From JACVRW01 sp963728495 (GTDB taxonomy: Bacteria; Actinomycetota; Thermoleophilia; Solirubrobacterales; Thermoleophilaceae): 64,000 nt of DNA. The stretch lies in contig CAVSKI010000005.1 in assembly GCA_963728495.1 (NCBI GenBank), forward strand, positions 62,001 to 126,000, given 5' to 3'. Made by a program: the position numbers and the translations under genes. The notes below the pieces were generated by a model. That model was given only the letters and a program-made list of their open reading frames with translations. It did no database searches and was not told where the DNA came from. Of the stretch, positions 52,013 through 60,241 are shown piece by piece (within the stretch, counting starts at the first letter, position 1; each line of letters starts with the position of its first letter).

Positions 52013-52395
52013 TAGAGGCTTGATGTGGGTTCGGCGGTTCGCGGGTCCGCCCGGCGCGGCGCGAGCTGCCGGCTGCCGGGGCCTGCGTTGTTAACGGCGG
52101 CAACCAAGGGTGGACGCGGCCGTCTTGTCGGCTTTGTCACGTTGCCGTAACTCGGTCGTTGGGCCACTGATCGAGTGGCAAGTTATGCACCTCATAGATG
52201 CACAATCCGACACTCGGCAGAGCGCAGGCGCGACGGCGCGGTCGGCGCACCCGGCAGTGTTACAGCGCCGCGACAACAGTTACAGCGCGCTACCGACAGA
52301 CCCCCGGCCCTGGTTGCTGTCTCAAGCACGCCCGACCCGGCTCGCCGCGACTCGCGCAGCGCAAGCCAGGCGCGCGGCGCACGAACCCACACTCT
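52013..52395. repeat. Intergenic repeat, copy B (longest copy)
   Basis: The 451-base gene-free gap 51950-52400 is mainly this element. It has a left arm starting TAGAGGCTTGATGTGGGTTC, the shared segment at 52100-52122, the inner motif at 52125-52151, a direct pair of GTTACAGCGC boxes at 52259-52275 and about 52279, a reversed CCTGGTTGC, and a right arm at 52351-52371 that is the exact inverse of copy A's arm. It is the only copy with both outer arms, so it gives the full plan: arm, core, reversed core, reversed arm. Confidence 0.8.
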
Positions 52396-52400
52396 CAAGC

Positions 52401-53717
52401 TCAGGGCGCGACGTCCTGCGGGGCGGCCTGGATCTCCTCCGGGGTCTGCACCTCCGGCGCTTCCGGGGCCGCCTCGAGCGGCGCGTCGGGCGCGGGCGGC
52501 GGCTGTGGAGTGGCCGGCACCGCGGGGGTGGACGAGGTGGCCGGGACGGCAGGCGCCGGAGAGGTGGCCCCCGAGCTTGCCGGCGTGGCTGATGTCGGTT
52601 GCTCGACGCTTTCCGTGGCGCCCGCCTCCTGAGTCTGCTCGCGGGCCTTGAGCCGCTTCTCGGACTTGGTCTTCTTCCTCGCGGCCGTCTGTCCGCCGGC
52701 GGACGACCCGGCAGGCTCGGCCGCCTGCAGCTCTTCGGGCGCGGGGGCGGAGTTGGCCTTCAGAGGGTCGGGCGAGCTTTCGCCACCTCCGCCGAAGCCG
52801 CCGAACCCGGCCACCCCGGCGCCTCCGATCACGAGAGCAGCGGCGCCGACCTTGACCGCGGTGGCGATGCCGCCGCCTGCGGCGGCCGCGCCACCGCCAC
52901 CCGCAGCGGCGGCGGCTCCTCCGGACGCACCGGCAACCGCCGCCTCGATCACGCCCTCCTTCAGGGCCAGCGCTATCGGAACCGGCGGCAGCAGCAGAGC
53001 CACGCGCCGGCGCTGCTCGTCGACCTCCGCGCGGAACGCCTTGCAGTCGGGGCACACGGCCAGGTGGCGACTCAGGTACGCGCGCCTCAGCTCGGGGCCG
53101 CGAGCGACCGCGATCTCCTCGCGAACCTCGCGACAGGGCGTGGCTCGGGCCTCGCGCCAGCCGCCGAGCGTCGTGCGCGCCTGGAAGACGAGCGCTCGCA
53201 CCTTGTCGCGCCGGCAGCCCAGCACCTCGGCGATCTCGGAATGGTCGAGTTCCTCGATCTCCGCGAGCACGAGCGCCACACGCTGTTCTTCGGGAAGTCG
53301 CACGATGTCGTCGAGCAGCTCGCGCAGGTCGCTGCGGCTCTCCACCTCGTCGGGCAGCCACGCCGTCCCAGCGGCCACCTCCCCGTGCGGCAGCTCGCGC
53401 CGTGCGCGCAGGACGCTCGAGCATCGATTCCGGGCCGTGGCGTAAAGCCAGGCCCTGATGTGATCGGGCGGCCCCTTCTCCACCAGCTGGCGATATGCCG
53501 CGGCAAAGGTGTGCTGGAGGGCGTCCTCGGCCTCCTCGCGAGAGCCCAGCATGTGCCGGCTGAGGGTGAGCAAGCCACGGTGATGGCGCTCGAAGATCGC
53601 TGCGAAGGCCTCGTCGTCGCCCTCCGAAGCCAGCCGGGCCAGGCTGCGGTCCTCCTCACGCTCGAGCTCGCCCGCAGAGCGGCGCTGAGTGACCTTCCAC
53701 GGTGTGCGGACTGCCAT
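52401..53717 (-). CDS. ECF-type RNA polymerase sigma factor fused to zinc anti-sigma-like domain and membrane tail
   Basis: 438 residues. Region 2 lies near residues 35-105 (HHRGLLTLSRHMLGSREEAE) and region 4 near 135-185 (LPEEQRVALVLAEIEELDHS). Both are followed by a zinc-binding anti-sigma pattern: C195 and H218-x3-C222-x2-C225 (RHLAVCPDCKAF). A membrane helix follows (residues 283-305, ATAVKVGAAALVIGGAGVAG), then a Pro/Ala/Glu-rich tail predicted outside. Thus sigma factor, inhibitor-like domain and sensor tail are in one chain, which is unusual. The ATG at 53717 follows GAGGAG with almost no spacer, so the start is uncertain. The 243-base region upstream (53718-53960) holds no gene and should contain two divergent promoters. 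Confidence 0.82.
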   Translation of the reverse strand: MAVRTPWKVTQRRSAGELEREEDRSLARLASEGDDEAFAAIFERHHRGLLTLSRHMLGSREEAEDALQHTFAAAYRQLVEKGPPDHIRAWLYATARNRCSSVLRARRELPHGEVAAGTAWLPDEVESRSDLRELLDDIVRLPEEQRVALVLAEIEELDHSEIAEVLGCRRDKVRALVFQARTTLGGWREARATPCREVREEIAVARGPELRRAYLSRHLAVCPDCKAFRAEVDEQRRRVALLLPPVPIALALKEGVIEAAVAGASGGAAAAAGGGGAAAAGGGIATAVKVGAAALVIGGAGVAGFGGFGGGGESSPDPLKANSAPAPEELQAAEPAGSSAGGQTAARKKTKSEKRLKAREQTQEAGATESVEQPTSATPASSGATSPAPAVPATSSTPAVPATPQPPPAPDAPLEAAPEAPEVQTPEEIQAAPQDVAP

Positions 53718-53960
53718 CTCCTCTTCGGGTGTCCGTTTTCCCAGGGCGCCAAACCGCGCTTGTTTCCAACATTCGGCCAGGTCGGGCGTCTTAAGGGTGG
53801 ACTCGAGTTCCCCACCCCCTCCCCAGGACGGCCGGGAGTAGAGGGGCCTCGAGCTCGCGTCGCGGGACGGGAGGGTCGATCGCGGAGTGGGGCGTCGCCT
53901 GGAGGCGTCCCCTCCGCGGACCCTGCCCGGCCAGCCGCATCGGGTCGATAGCCTCAGGCC

Positions 53961-55125
53961 ATGCCCGAAGCAGTGATCGTCGACGCCGTCCGCACCCCCA
54001 TCGGCCGAGCCTTCAAGGGCTCGCTCGCGCAGCTTCGCCCCGACGAGATGGGCGCCTTCGTGGTCGACGCCCTGCTCGAGCGCAATCCCGGCGTGGATCC
54101 CGAGCTGATCGAGGACGTGATCTGTGGCGTGGGCCTGCCCCAGGGGTTGCAGGGCTTCAACCTCGGCCGCATCGTTGCCCTTCTCTCCGAGCGGCTGCCG
54201 CTCGGGACCAACGGCGTCACCGTGTCGCGCTACTGCGCGTCCTCGCTGGAATCGATTCGCCAGGCATCCAATGCCGTGCTCGCGGGCCAGGGCGACGCCT
54301 ACATCGCCGCGGGCGTGGAATGGGTCTCCCGCTACAACGAGGCAATCGAGGGCGCCCGCCCCCAGGACCAGAACGAACGGCTGCAGGGAAAGCAACGGCG
54401 ATCCCGATGCGTACATCTCCATGGGGCTGACCGCGGAGAACGTGGCCGACCGCTATGAGGTCAGCCGCGCCGACATGGACAAGTACGCCCAGCGCTCGCA
54501 GGAGCTTGCCGTCGAGTCGCAGGAGAACGGATTCTTCGACCGGGAGATCGTCGAAGTGACCCTTCCTGACGGCACCACGATCGCCAAGGACGACGGACCG
54601 CGCGCCGGCTCGTCGCTCGAGAAGCTGGCCCAGCTCGATCCCGCCTTCCGCGAGGACGGCAAGGTCACGGCCGGCAATTCGTGCCCCCTCAACGACGGCG
54701 CCGCGGCGGTGCTGGTGATGTCCGACACCAAGGCCAATGAGCTGGGGCTCGAGCCGCGCGCGCGGATCATCACCTCGGCCACCGCCGCCATCGAGCCCGA
54801 GTACATGGGCGTTGCGCCCATCGGTGCCATCGGCAAGGTCCTCGAGCGCGCCGGGATGACGATCGGCGACGTCGATTCGGTCGAGCTCAACGAGGCCTTC
54901 GCGGCTCAGGTCATCCCGATCATGAGCGAGTGCGACATCCCGCTGGAGAAGCTCAACCGCCACGGAGGCGCGATCGCCCTCGGCCATCCCTTCGGCATGA
55001 CCGGCGCCCGCATCATGACCACGCTGCTCAATGGCCTCGAGACCGACGACGCCACGATCGGCCTGGAGACCATGTGCGTGGCCGGCGGGCAGGGCCAGGC
55101 CATGCTGGTCGAGCGTTTGGGCTAG
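53961..55125 (+). pseudogene. Acetyl-CoA acetyltransferase (thiolase), single frameshift
   Basis: The first 140 codons carry the nucleophile region NGVTVSRYCASSLESI. The frame then breaks at 54381-54397, where GGGAAAGC appears to have one base too many. The second frame continues DPDAYISMGLTAENVADRYE, VELNEAFAAQ, GHPFGMTGAR and the catalytic CVAGGQGQAM to a normal end. Joined length is about 388 residues, the usual thiolase size. All catalytic residues are kept (Cys, Asn-Glu-Ala-Phe, His, Cys), so a sequencing error is more likely than decay. It probably degrades or condenses acyl-CoA, consistent with the nearby dehydrogenases. Confidence 0.82.
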
Positions 55126-55140
55126 AAAGGCCGCCGGCCC

Positions 55141-56247
55141 ATGGTCACCCGGGCCGCCGTCCTCCGCGCCTTCGGCGCCCCCCAGGAAGTCGAGGAGGTG
55201 CGCCTGCGGAGCCCCGGCGCCGGAGAGGCGCTCGTGAGGATCACCGCTGCCGGCGTCTGCCATAGCGACGTTGGTCAGGCGGACGGCGAATGGGACTATC
55301 CGCTGCCTGCGGTGCTCGGCCACGAAGGCGCGGGCGTGGTGGAGCAGGTCGGCCCGGACGTGGCCTTCGAGCCGGGCTCCCGGGTGCTGCTCAACTCCGC
55401 CCCGGGCTGCGGGCGGTGTGGCCACTGCTCCGGCGGCCGGCCCATCCTCTGCCAGGACTCACTCGACGCGATGGGCGAGGGCCGCCTCACCACAGGTGCC
55501 TCGCCGATCAGCCGAGCGAACGAACCGATCAGCGCCTACTCGCTGCTCGCCTGCTTCGCGAACCACGCGGTCGTGGCCGGGCGCAGCCTCATCGCGCTGC
55601 CCGACGACGTTTCCGATGAGGTCGGGGCGCTGCTCGGATGCGCGGTCATCACCGGAGTGGGGGCCGCGGTGGCGAGTATCGAGGTGGCGCCCGGGAGCCA
55701 CGGAGCGGTGATCGGCGCCGGCGGGGTTGGCATCAACGCGATCCAGGGTGCGCGGGCACAGGGGGCGGCCGGCGTGCTGGCCGTGGATCCCTCGAGCGAT
55801 CGGCTTGACTGGGCGCGGCGCTTCGGCGCCACCGAGCTGCTCGACTCACGCGACTCGGGCCGCCTAGCCGCGCTGCGCGCGGCCGCCCCGCGCGAGGGAG
55901 TCGATTGGGCGATCGTCACGGTCGGCCGGCCGGAGGCGATGACCCTGGGAATCGAGCTCCTGAGGCCGGGCGGCACGGTGGCCATGGTCGGCCTGGCCCC
56001 TCAGGGGCGGCCCGTCCCGGTGAACATGCTCGACCTGGTGACCTACGAGCGCCGGGTGGTGGGCTCGGCCTACGGAACCCTGAGCCCGCCACTGTTGGTG
56101 GAGCGCATACTCGACCTCTACCGAAGCGGCGCGCTCCAGCTCGACGAGCTCGTGTCCGACCGCTTTGCGCTGGAGGACATCAACATGGCCTTCGACGCCA
56201 CGCGCGCGGCGCGCGGACTGCGCGCGATCCTCAGAATGTGGCCGTGA
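55141..56247 (+). CDS. Zinc-dependent alcohol dehydrogenase, class III-like
   Basis: 368 residues. The catalytic zinc site begins AAGVCHSDVGQADG and includes GHEGAGVVEQVG. The structural zinc lobe is GCGRCGHCSGGRPILC, with four cysteines. The Rossmann motif is AVIGAGGVGINAIQGARAQG. Such enzymes oxidise alcohols or thiol adducts with NAD; the substrate is open. It starts with ATG 15 bases after the thiolase and overlaps the convergent dehydrogenase by 17 bases. Confidence 0.88.
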   Translation: MVTRAAVLRAFGAPQEVEEVRLRSPGAGEALVRITAAGVCHSDVGQADGEWDYPLPAVLGHEGAGVVEQVGPDVAFEPGSRVLLNSAPGCGRCGHCSGGRPILCQDSLDAMGEGRLTTGASPISRANEPISAYSLLACFANHAVVAGRSLIALPDDVSDEVGALLGCAVITGVGAAVASIEVAPGSHGAVIGAGGVGINAIQGARAQGAAGVLAVDPSSDRLDWARRFGATELLDSRDSGRLAALRAAAPREGVDWAIVTVGRPEAMTLGIELLRPGGTVAMVGLAPQGRPVPVNMLDLVTYERRVVGSAYGTLSPPLLVERILDLYRSGALQLDELVSDRFALEDINMAFDATRAARGLRAILRMWP

Positions 56248-56971
56248 GGCCCCCGTCGATGGTCACTGTCTGCCCGGTCACGTAGGTGTTTCCCGGGCCG
56301 GCCAGCCAGAGGATGCAGTCGGCAATCTCGGCCGCCGTGGCGCTTCGCCGCAGGGGCACCCGCCCCTCCTCGATGTAGGCGCGGCGGAAGGGCTCGGTCT
56401 CCAGCGTGTCCTGTGCCTCCCCGCCCGACATGCGCGTGGCCACGAAGCCCGGGGCCACGGCGTTTGCGAGCACCCCGTGAGGGGCCAGCTCGATTCCCAG
56501 CGTGCGCGTGGCCCCCTCAAGACCGGCCTTCGACGCGTCGTAGGCCAGACCCTGCAGCGCGGATACCCGAGCGTGCACCGACGTCACGCTGACGATGCGT
56601 CCGTAGCCGCGCCCGGCCATCCCGCGTGCCGCGGCGGCCGCAAGGAGCATCGGCGCTTCGAGGTTCACGGCCAGCGAGTCGCGCAGCGCTGCCGGCGACA
56701 ACTCGAGGATGCTCTGCGGCTCCCAGATGCCGGCGACGTTCACCAGGGCGTCGAGCGGTCCGACCACCCGCTCGGCCTCCGCCACCAGGTCGTTTAGCGC
56801 GCCCAACTCAGCCAGGTCGGCAACGATGGCGTGGCCGTTGGTCGGCGCGGGCGCCTGCTCGCGGTCCACCGCGCAGACCCGGGCGCCCGCTTCGGCCAGC
56901 CGGGCGGCTGTGGCCCGGCCGATTCCGTTGGCGGCCCCGGTCACGAGGGCTCCACCCCCTTCGCGCATCAT
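56231..56971 (-). CDS. Short-chain dehydrogenase/reductase of the sugar-acid operon
   Basis: 246 residues. The cofactor motif is GALVTGAANGIGRATAARLA, the catalytic region VTSVHARVSALQGLAYDASK, and the C-terminus YVTGQTVTIDGGLTATF. It is the last gene of a tightly overlapping operon with a GH88 hydrolase and an enolase-superfamily dehydratase. An activity on a sugar or sugar acid (for example a KduD-like or aldonate step) is therefore more likely than a fatty-acid role. Starts at ATG 56971, overlapping the GH88 stop (ATGA). Confidence 0.85.
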   Translation of the reverse strand: MMREGGGALVTGAANGIGRATAARLAEAGARVCAVDREQAPAPTNGHAIVADLAELGALNDLVAEAERVVGPLDALVNVAGIWEPQSILELSPAALRDSLAVNLEAPMLLAAAAARGMAGRGYGRIVSVTSVHARVSALQGLAYDASKAGLEGATRTLGIELAPHGVLANAVAPGFVATRMSGGEAQDTLETEPFRRAYIEEGRVPLRRSATAAEIADCILWLAGPGNTYVTGQTVTIDGGLTATF

Positions 56972-58059
56972 CTCATCTCCTCGTTGCCCAGATGCTCGGC
57001 GGCGGCCAGCAGCAGGGGCCCCTGGCCCCAGGGCACAATCGCCCCCAGCGGGACGTTCGCGTAGTGCCACGGCGCGGTGCAAGCCCAGACGTTGGCGGAG
57101 ACCCCTTCGAGCGCCCCGTTGGCGGCCACGCCGGCGGCGGTGCAAGACCACGCCAACCGGGCCGCGTCGAGGTAACCGGGGGGGAGCGACCCTTGGGCCA
57201 CGGCGCGGGCGAGGCCAGCGGCCGCGAAGGCGGCGGTCGAGCTCTCCGGGCCCGAGCCGGGGTCGGAGATGACGGCGAACCAGCTGCCGTCGTCGCTCTG
57301 GGTCGCGCAGAGAGCATCGGCGAGGCGGATCAAGGCGCTCACCAGCGGCTCGCGCCCCGGGTGGGCGCCCGGCAGGCACTCGAGCACGTCGACCAGCCCC
57401 AGAAGAGCCCAGCCCTGGCCGCGCCCCCAGCCCAGCCCGTAGCGGCTGCCGGTGCGCTCGAGAAAGAAGTGCCAGAACGCGCCCGAGTCGTCCTGGAGCA
57501 GCTCCACCAGCGCAACGGCCTGTGCGGCGCCCGCGTCGACCAGGTCCGGCGAGCCCGTCAGGGCGCCGAGGTGCACCATGAAGGGGGGATCGAAGTGCAG
57601 CGGGTCCACGAAGATCCCCGGACCGGGGTCGGCCAGCAGCGCCCGGCCCGCGGCATCGAGCGGCACGCCCCCAAAGGGCTCGCGAAGCGGCGCGCGCTCG
57701 AAGGGGAGCGCGACCCCGTGCAGCCGGCGCCGGGTCCCGAGATGCTCGGCCGCGTCGAGCGCCGCCTCGAGCAGCAGCTCGTCGCCGTGGCGCTCGGCCA
57801 GCTCGCACAGCACCTTGCCCGGCAGCGTGTTGTCGATCTCCGCGAAGGGCCGCCGGCGGGCGGCCCAGCCGCGCACCAACCCGTGCACCCACCCCTCGAG
57901 CTCGGCGCGCGCCGTCAGCCGGGCGGCGCACAGGAGGCCTTCCAGCCCCACCGACTCGCCGTAGTGCCAGACGCGGAAGGGGTAGTCGAGCAGGAGGCCC
58001 GCGGCGGCCCCGAGGCGCTCCCGCGAAAGCTCGGCCGCCGTTGCGCCGGCGGCATTCAC
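56968..58059 (-). CDS. Glycoside hydrolase family 88/105 (unsaturated uronyl hydrolase-like)
   Basis: 363 residues with an alpha/alpha-barrel pattern. The motif GWGRGQGWALLGLVDVL is the family hallmark, and FVDPLHFDPPFMVHLG carries conserved aspartates. These enzymes release unsaturated uronic acid from pectin-, rhamnogalacturonan- or glycosaminoglycan-derived oligosaccharides after a lyase. There is no signal peptide, so it acts on imported oligomers. The start is GTG at 58059 overlapping the dehydratase stop. The assignment is good at the family level; specificity is unknown. Confidence 0.75.
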   Translation of the reverse strand: MNAAGATAAELSRERLGAAAGLLLDYPFRVWHYGESVGLEGLLCAARLTARAELEGWVHGLVRGWAARRRPFAEIDNTLPGKVLCELAERHGDELLLEAALDAAEHLGTRRRLHGVALPFERAPLREPFGGVPLDAAGRALLADPGPGIFVDPLHFDPPFMVHLGALTGSPDLVDAGAAQAVALVELLQDDSGAFWHFFLERTGSRYGLGWGRGQGWALLGLVDVLECLPGAHPGREPLVSALIRLADALCATQSDDGSWFAVISDPGSGPESSTAAFAAAGLARAVAQGSLPPGYLDAARLAWSCTAAGVAANGALEGVSANVWACTAPWHYANVPLGAIVPWGQGPLLLAAAEHLGNEEMR

Positions 58060-59327
58060 GAGAGCTGCTCGCTGCGCCAGCGCCCGTCGCGAGACAAGCT
58101 GGAGCGGCGCCGGCCCGCGCCGGCGAGGTAGGCCTCGGTGAGCTCGAGCCCGTGGCCGGGACCGAGCGCGGGACGCGCCGTGCCGCCCGCCAGCTCGGGC
58201 ACGCCGCTCACTATCTGGGGATAGATGTCACGAACGTAGGGACGCACGCACTCACAGATCACCGCGTTGGGCAGGTGCAGGGCGGTGTGCACCGCGCTCG
58301 CCCAGACCACCGGGCCCGCGCAGTCGTGCATGATCGCCCCGAGGCCGCGGGCCTCGGCGTAGGCGGCGATGCGCAGCGCCTCCGTGACCCCTCCCACCCA
58401 GCCCAGGTCCATGCGCACCAGTGAGACCCCGCCGCGCTCAATCATGTCGACGTAGCTGGGCAGGCCGGCGCGGTAGTCGTAGCCGGCCAGTGGCATCGTC
58501 ATCACCCGGCTCAGGTGGCCGATGGATTCCAGCGCGGAGATCCGCAGCGGATCCTCGAGCCACATGAGCTCGAACGCTGACAGGGCGCGGGCGATCTGAA
58601 GCGCCGGGGCGAGCGTCCACATGTTGACCAGGTCGACGGCCAGGTCCAGGCGGTCGCCCACCGCCTCACGCATGGCGCGAAACGGCTCCAGGTTCTCGGC
58701 CACCTGGGCGGGCGTGATCGAAAGCCCGCCGGTGGCCTCGGCCAGCCGCACGAAGGGAAAGAGCTTGACCGCGGTGAAGCCTTCGTCGACCAGCTCGCGC
58801 GCCAGCTCGCCGGGGCGCTCGAGCGAGCTGGTCCAGTCTCGGTGGGCGCTCTCGCGCGTGCCGCCCAGGCCCCAGTCGTCGGCCGCGGCGCGCTCATGGG
58901 GCTGGGCGCCGCGCTTGGGCAGGTGATCGGGGTCGACGGTGGTCACGTACACGCGGATCGCGTCGCGCACTCGGCCGCCGAGCGCTTCGTGCAGCGGCAG
59001 GCCGAGCGCCCGCGCCCGCAGGTCCCAGGCGGCCAGGTCGAGCGCCGACGTGGCGCCCGACTCGACCGAGATCGTGCCGCTGTAAGGCCTGCGCCCGTCG
59101 GCCGGGTCGCCCATGCGCTGCCACAGCTCGGCGATGTTCCCCGCCGGGGCGCCGACCAGCCGCGGCGCCAGCTCGGCGTGCACGTGAGCCTCCACCGCGT
59201 CGGGGTGGTAGAAGGTCTCGCCCAGCCCGCTCAGGCCGTCGCCCGCGTGCATCAGCACGTGCGTGAGCTGGGGGAACTCCGGGTGCCTGACGGTTTCGAT
59301 CGCCTCGATTGATCCGAAGCCGGCCAC
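58056..59327 (-). CDS. Enolase-superfamily sugar-acid dehydratase (mandelate racemase/muconate-lactonizing type)
   Basis: 423 residues. The capping domain comes first (HVLMHAGDGLSGLGETFYHP), then the barrel with the lysine in FTAVKLFPF, metal ligands DLVNMW and MWLEDPL, and a late histidine in IMHDCAGPV. The third metal ligand is less clear. Members dehydrate aldonates such as galactonate, gluconate or fuconate. In this operon it should remove water from the acid formed by the dehydrogenases. GTG start at 59327, with a Gly-rich start (AGFGSIEAIETVRHPEFPQL). Confidence 0.83.
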   Translation of the reverse strand: MAGFGSIEAIETVRHPEFPQLTHVLMHAGDGLSGLGETFYHPDAVEAHVHAELAPRLVGAPAGNIAELWQRMGDPADGRRPYSGTISVESGATSALDLAAWDLRARALGLPLHEALGGRVRDAIRVYVTTVDPDHLPKRGAQPHERAAADDWGLGGTRESAHRDWTSSLERPGELARELVDEGFTAVKLFPFVRLAEATGGLSITPAQVAENLEPFRAMREAVGDRLDLAVDLVNMWTLAPALQIARALSAFELMWLEDPLRISALESIGHLSRVMTMPLAGYDYRAGLPSYVDMIERGGVSLVRMDLGWVGGVTEALRIAAYAEARGLGAIMHDCAGPVVWASAVHTALHLPNAVICECVRPYVRDIYPQIVSGVPELAGGTARPALGPGHGLELTEAYLAGAGRRRSSLSRDGRWRSEQLS

Positions 59328-59333
59328 GGCGCC

Positions 59334-60239
59334 TCAGACGGGCCGGACGGTCATCGTCCAGGAGATCGTCTCTTCGCGCCCCAGGCGCCGGGCCTGTCCG
59401 GCGTCGAGCGCCGCCTCGAGTCCGAGCAGGTGGGGCACCGAGCACGGCTCGATGCAGAGCACCTCGGTGGCGTTGCGCCACACGCCACCGCTGGCGCGGG
59501 CCTCGTGCCACACCAACAGGTGGGGCAACACGTCCGTGCTCCAGCCGATCTCCACACCATGGCCGCGCTCGGGATTGCGCACCACCGCACGCCCGGTGGG
59601 TAAGTCGCGCAAAACGTAGACCCGGCCGCGTTCCTGATCGAGGCTCCAGCGGTCGCCCCTCTCCGTCCCACCCCCGGCCAGCGCGATCTCGGGCCACAGC
59701 GGCGCGGTCTCGGGCGGCGTGGCGGGGCCGAGGGAGGCGTCGAGCTCGGACGCCCTTGCGGCGGGCAGCTCAAGCTCGACGCTCGGCTCGATCAGCTCGA
59801 GACCGAGCGCGAGGTGCTCGAGCGCAACGATCGGGGCATCCTCGTCGAGGGCCGTCACCTCCGTGGTGATGGTCAAGGCGTTCGAAACCTCCATCCGCCG
59901 CTCGGCGACCAGGTCATGGCCCTCCCAGCGTACGCGGCAGGCGCCTGCCGACGCCTCGACCAGCTCCCAGGGATCGTTCGACGCGCGCCCGTGGAATCCG
60001 TGTCTGCCCCGGCCCGCCTCGCAGGCGCTGCCGGCATTGGGAAGGCAGCCCTGCCAGCCGCCCCGCCAGGCCGCCGTCCAGGGCTCCTCGTCCAGGGCTC
60101 CCGCTGCGGGCGGCTCGGAGCCGAACGGGGGGCGGCCGAGCAGCTGCCGCCCGCTGCCGAGCTCCACCAGGTCGAGGATCTCGGCGCCGTGCGAGGGATC
60201 GACTCGCACCAGCAGCTCGCTTGAGCGCAGAATGAGCAA
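59334..60239 (-). CDS. Aldose 1-epimerase-like (galactose mutarotase fold)
   Basis: 301 residues from a TTG at 60239, two bases after the ABC ATPase stop. It is all-beta, with GGWQGCLPNAGSACEAGRGR, HGFHGRASNDPWELVEAS and late WSTDVLPHLLVWHEA, as in the DUF4432/aldose-epimerase superfamily. Catalytic histidine and glutamate are plausible but not certain. It would interconvert anomers of an imported sugar. It sits between transport and catabolic genes of the same operon. Confidence 0.75.
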   Translation of the reverse strand: MLILRSSELLVRVDPSHGAEILDLVELGSGRQLLGRPPFGSEPPAAGALDEEPWTAAWRGGWQGCLPNAGSACEAGRGRHGFHGRASNDPWELVEASAGACRVRWEGHDLVAERRMEVSNALTITTEVTALDEDAPIVALEHLALGLELIEPSVELELPAARASELDASLGPATPPETAPLWPEIALAGGGTERGDRWSLDQERGRVYVLRDLPTGRAVVRNPERGHGVEIGWSTDVLPHLLVWHEARASGGVWRNATEVLCIEPCSVPHLLGLEAALDAGQARRLGREETISWTMTVRPV

Positions 60240-60241
60240 GA

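Noticed and set aside
52013..52395. Insertion sequence or transposase remnant
   Set aside because: No transposase-like reading frame occurs in any copy. A non-autonomous element remains possible and is covered in the findings.
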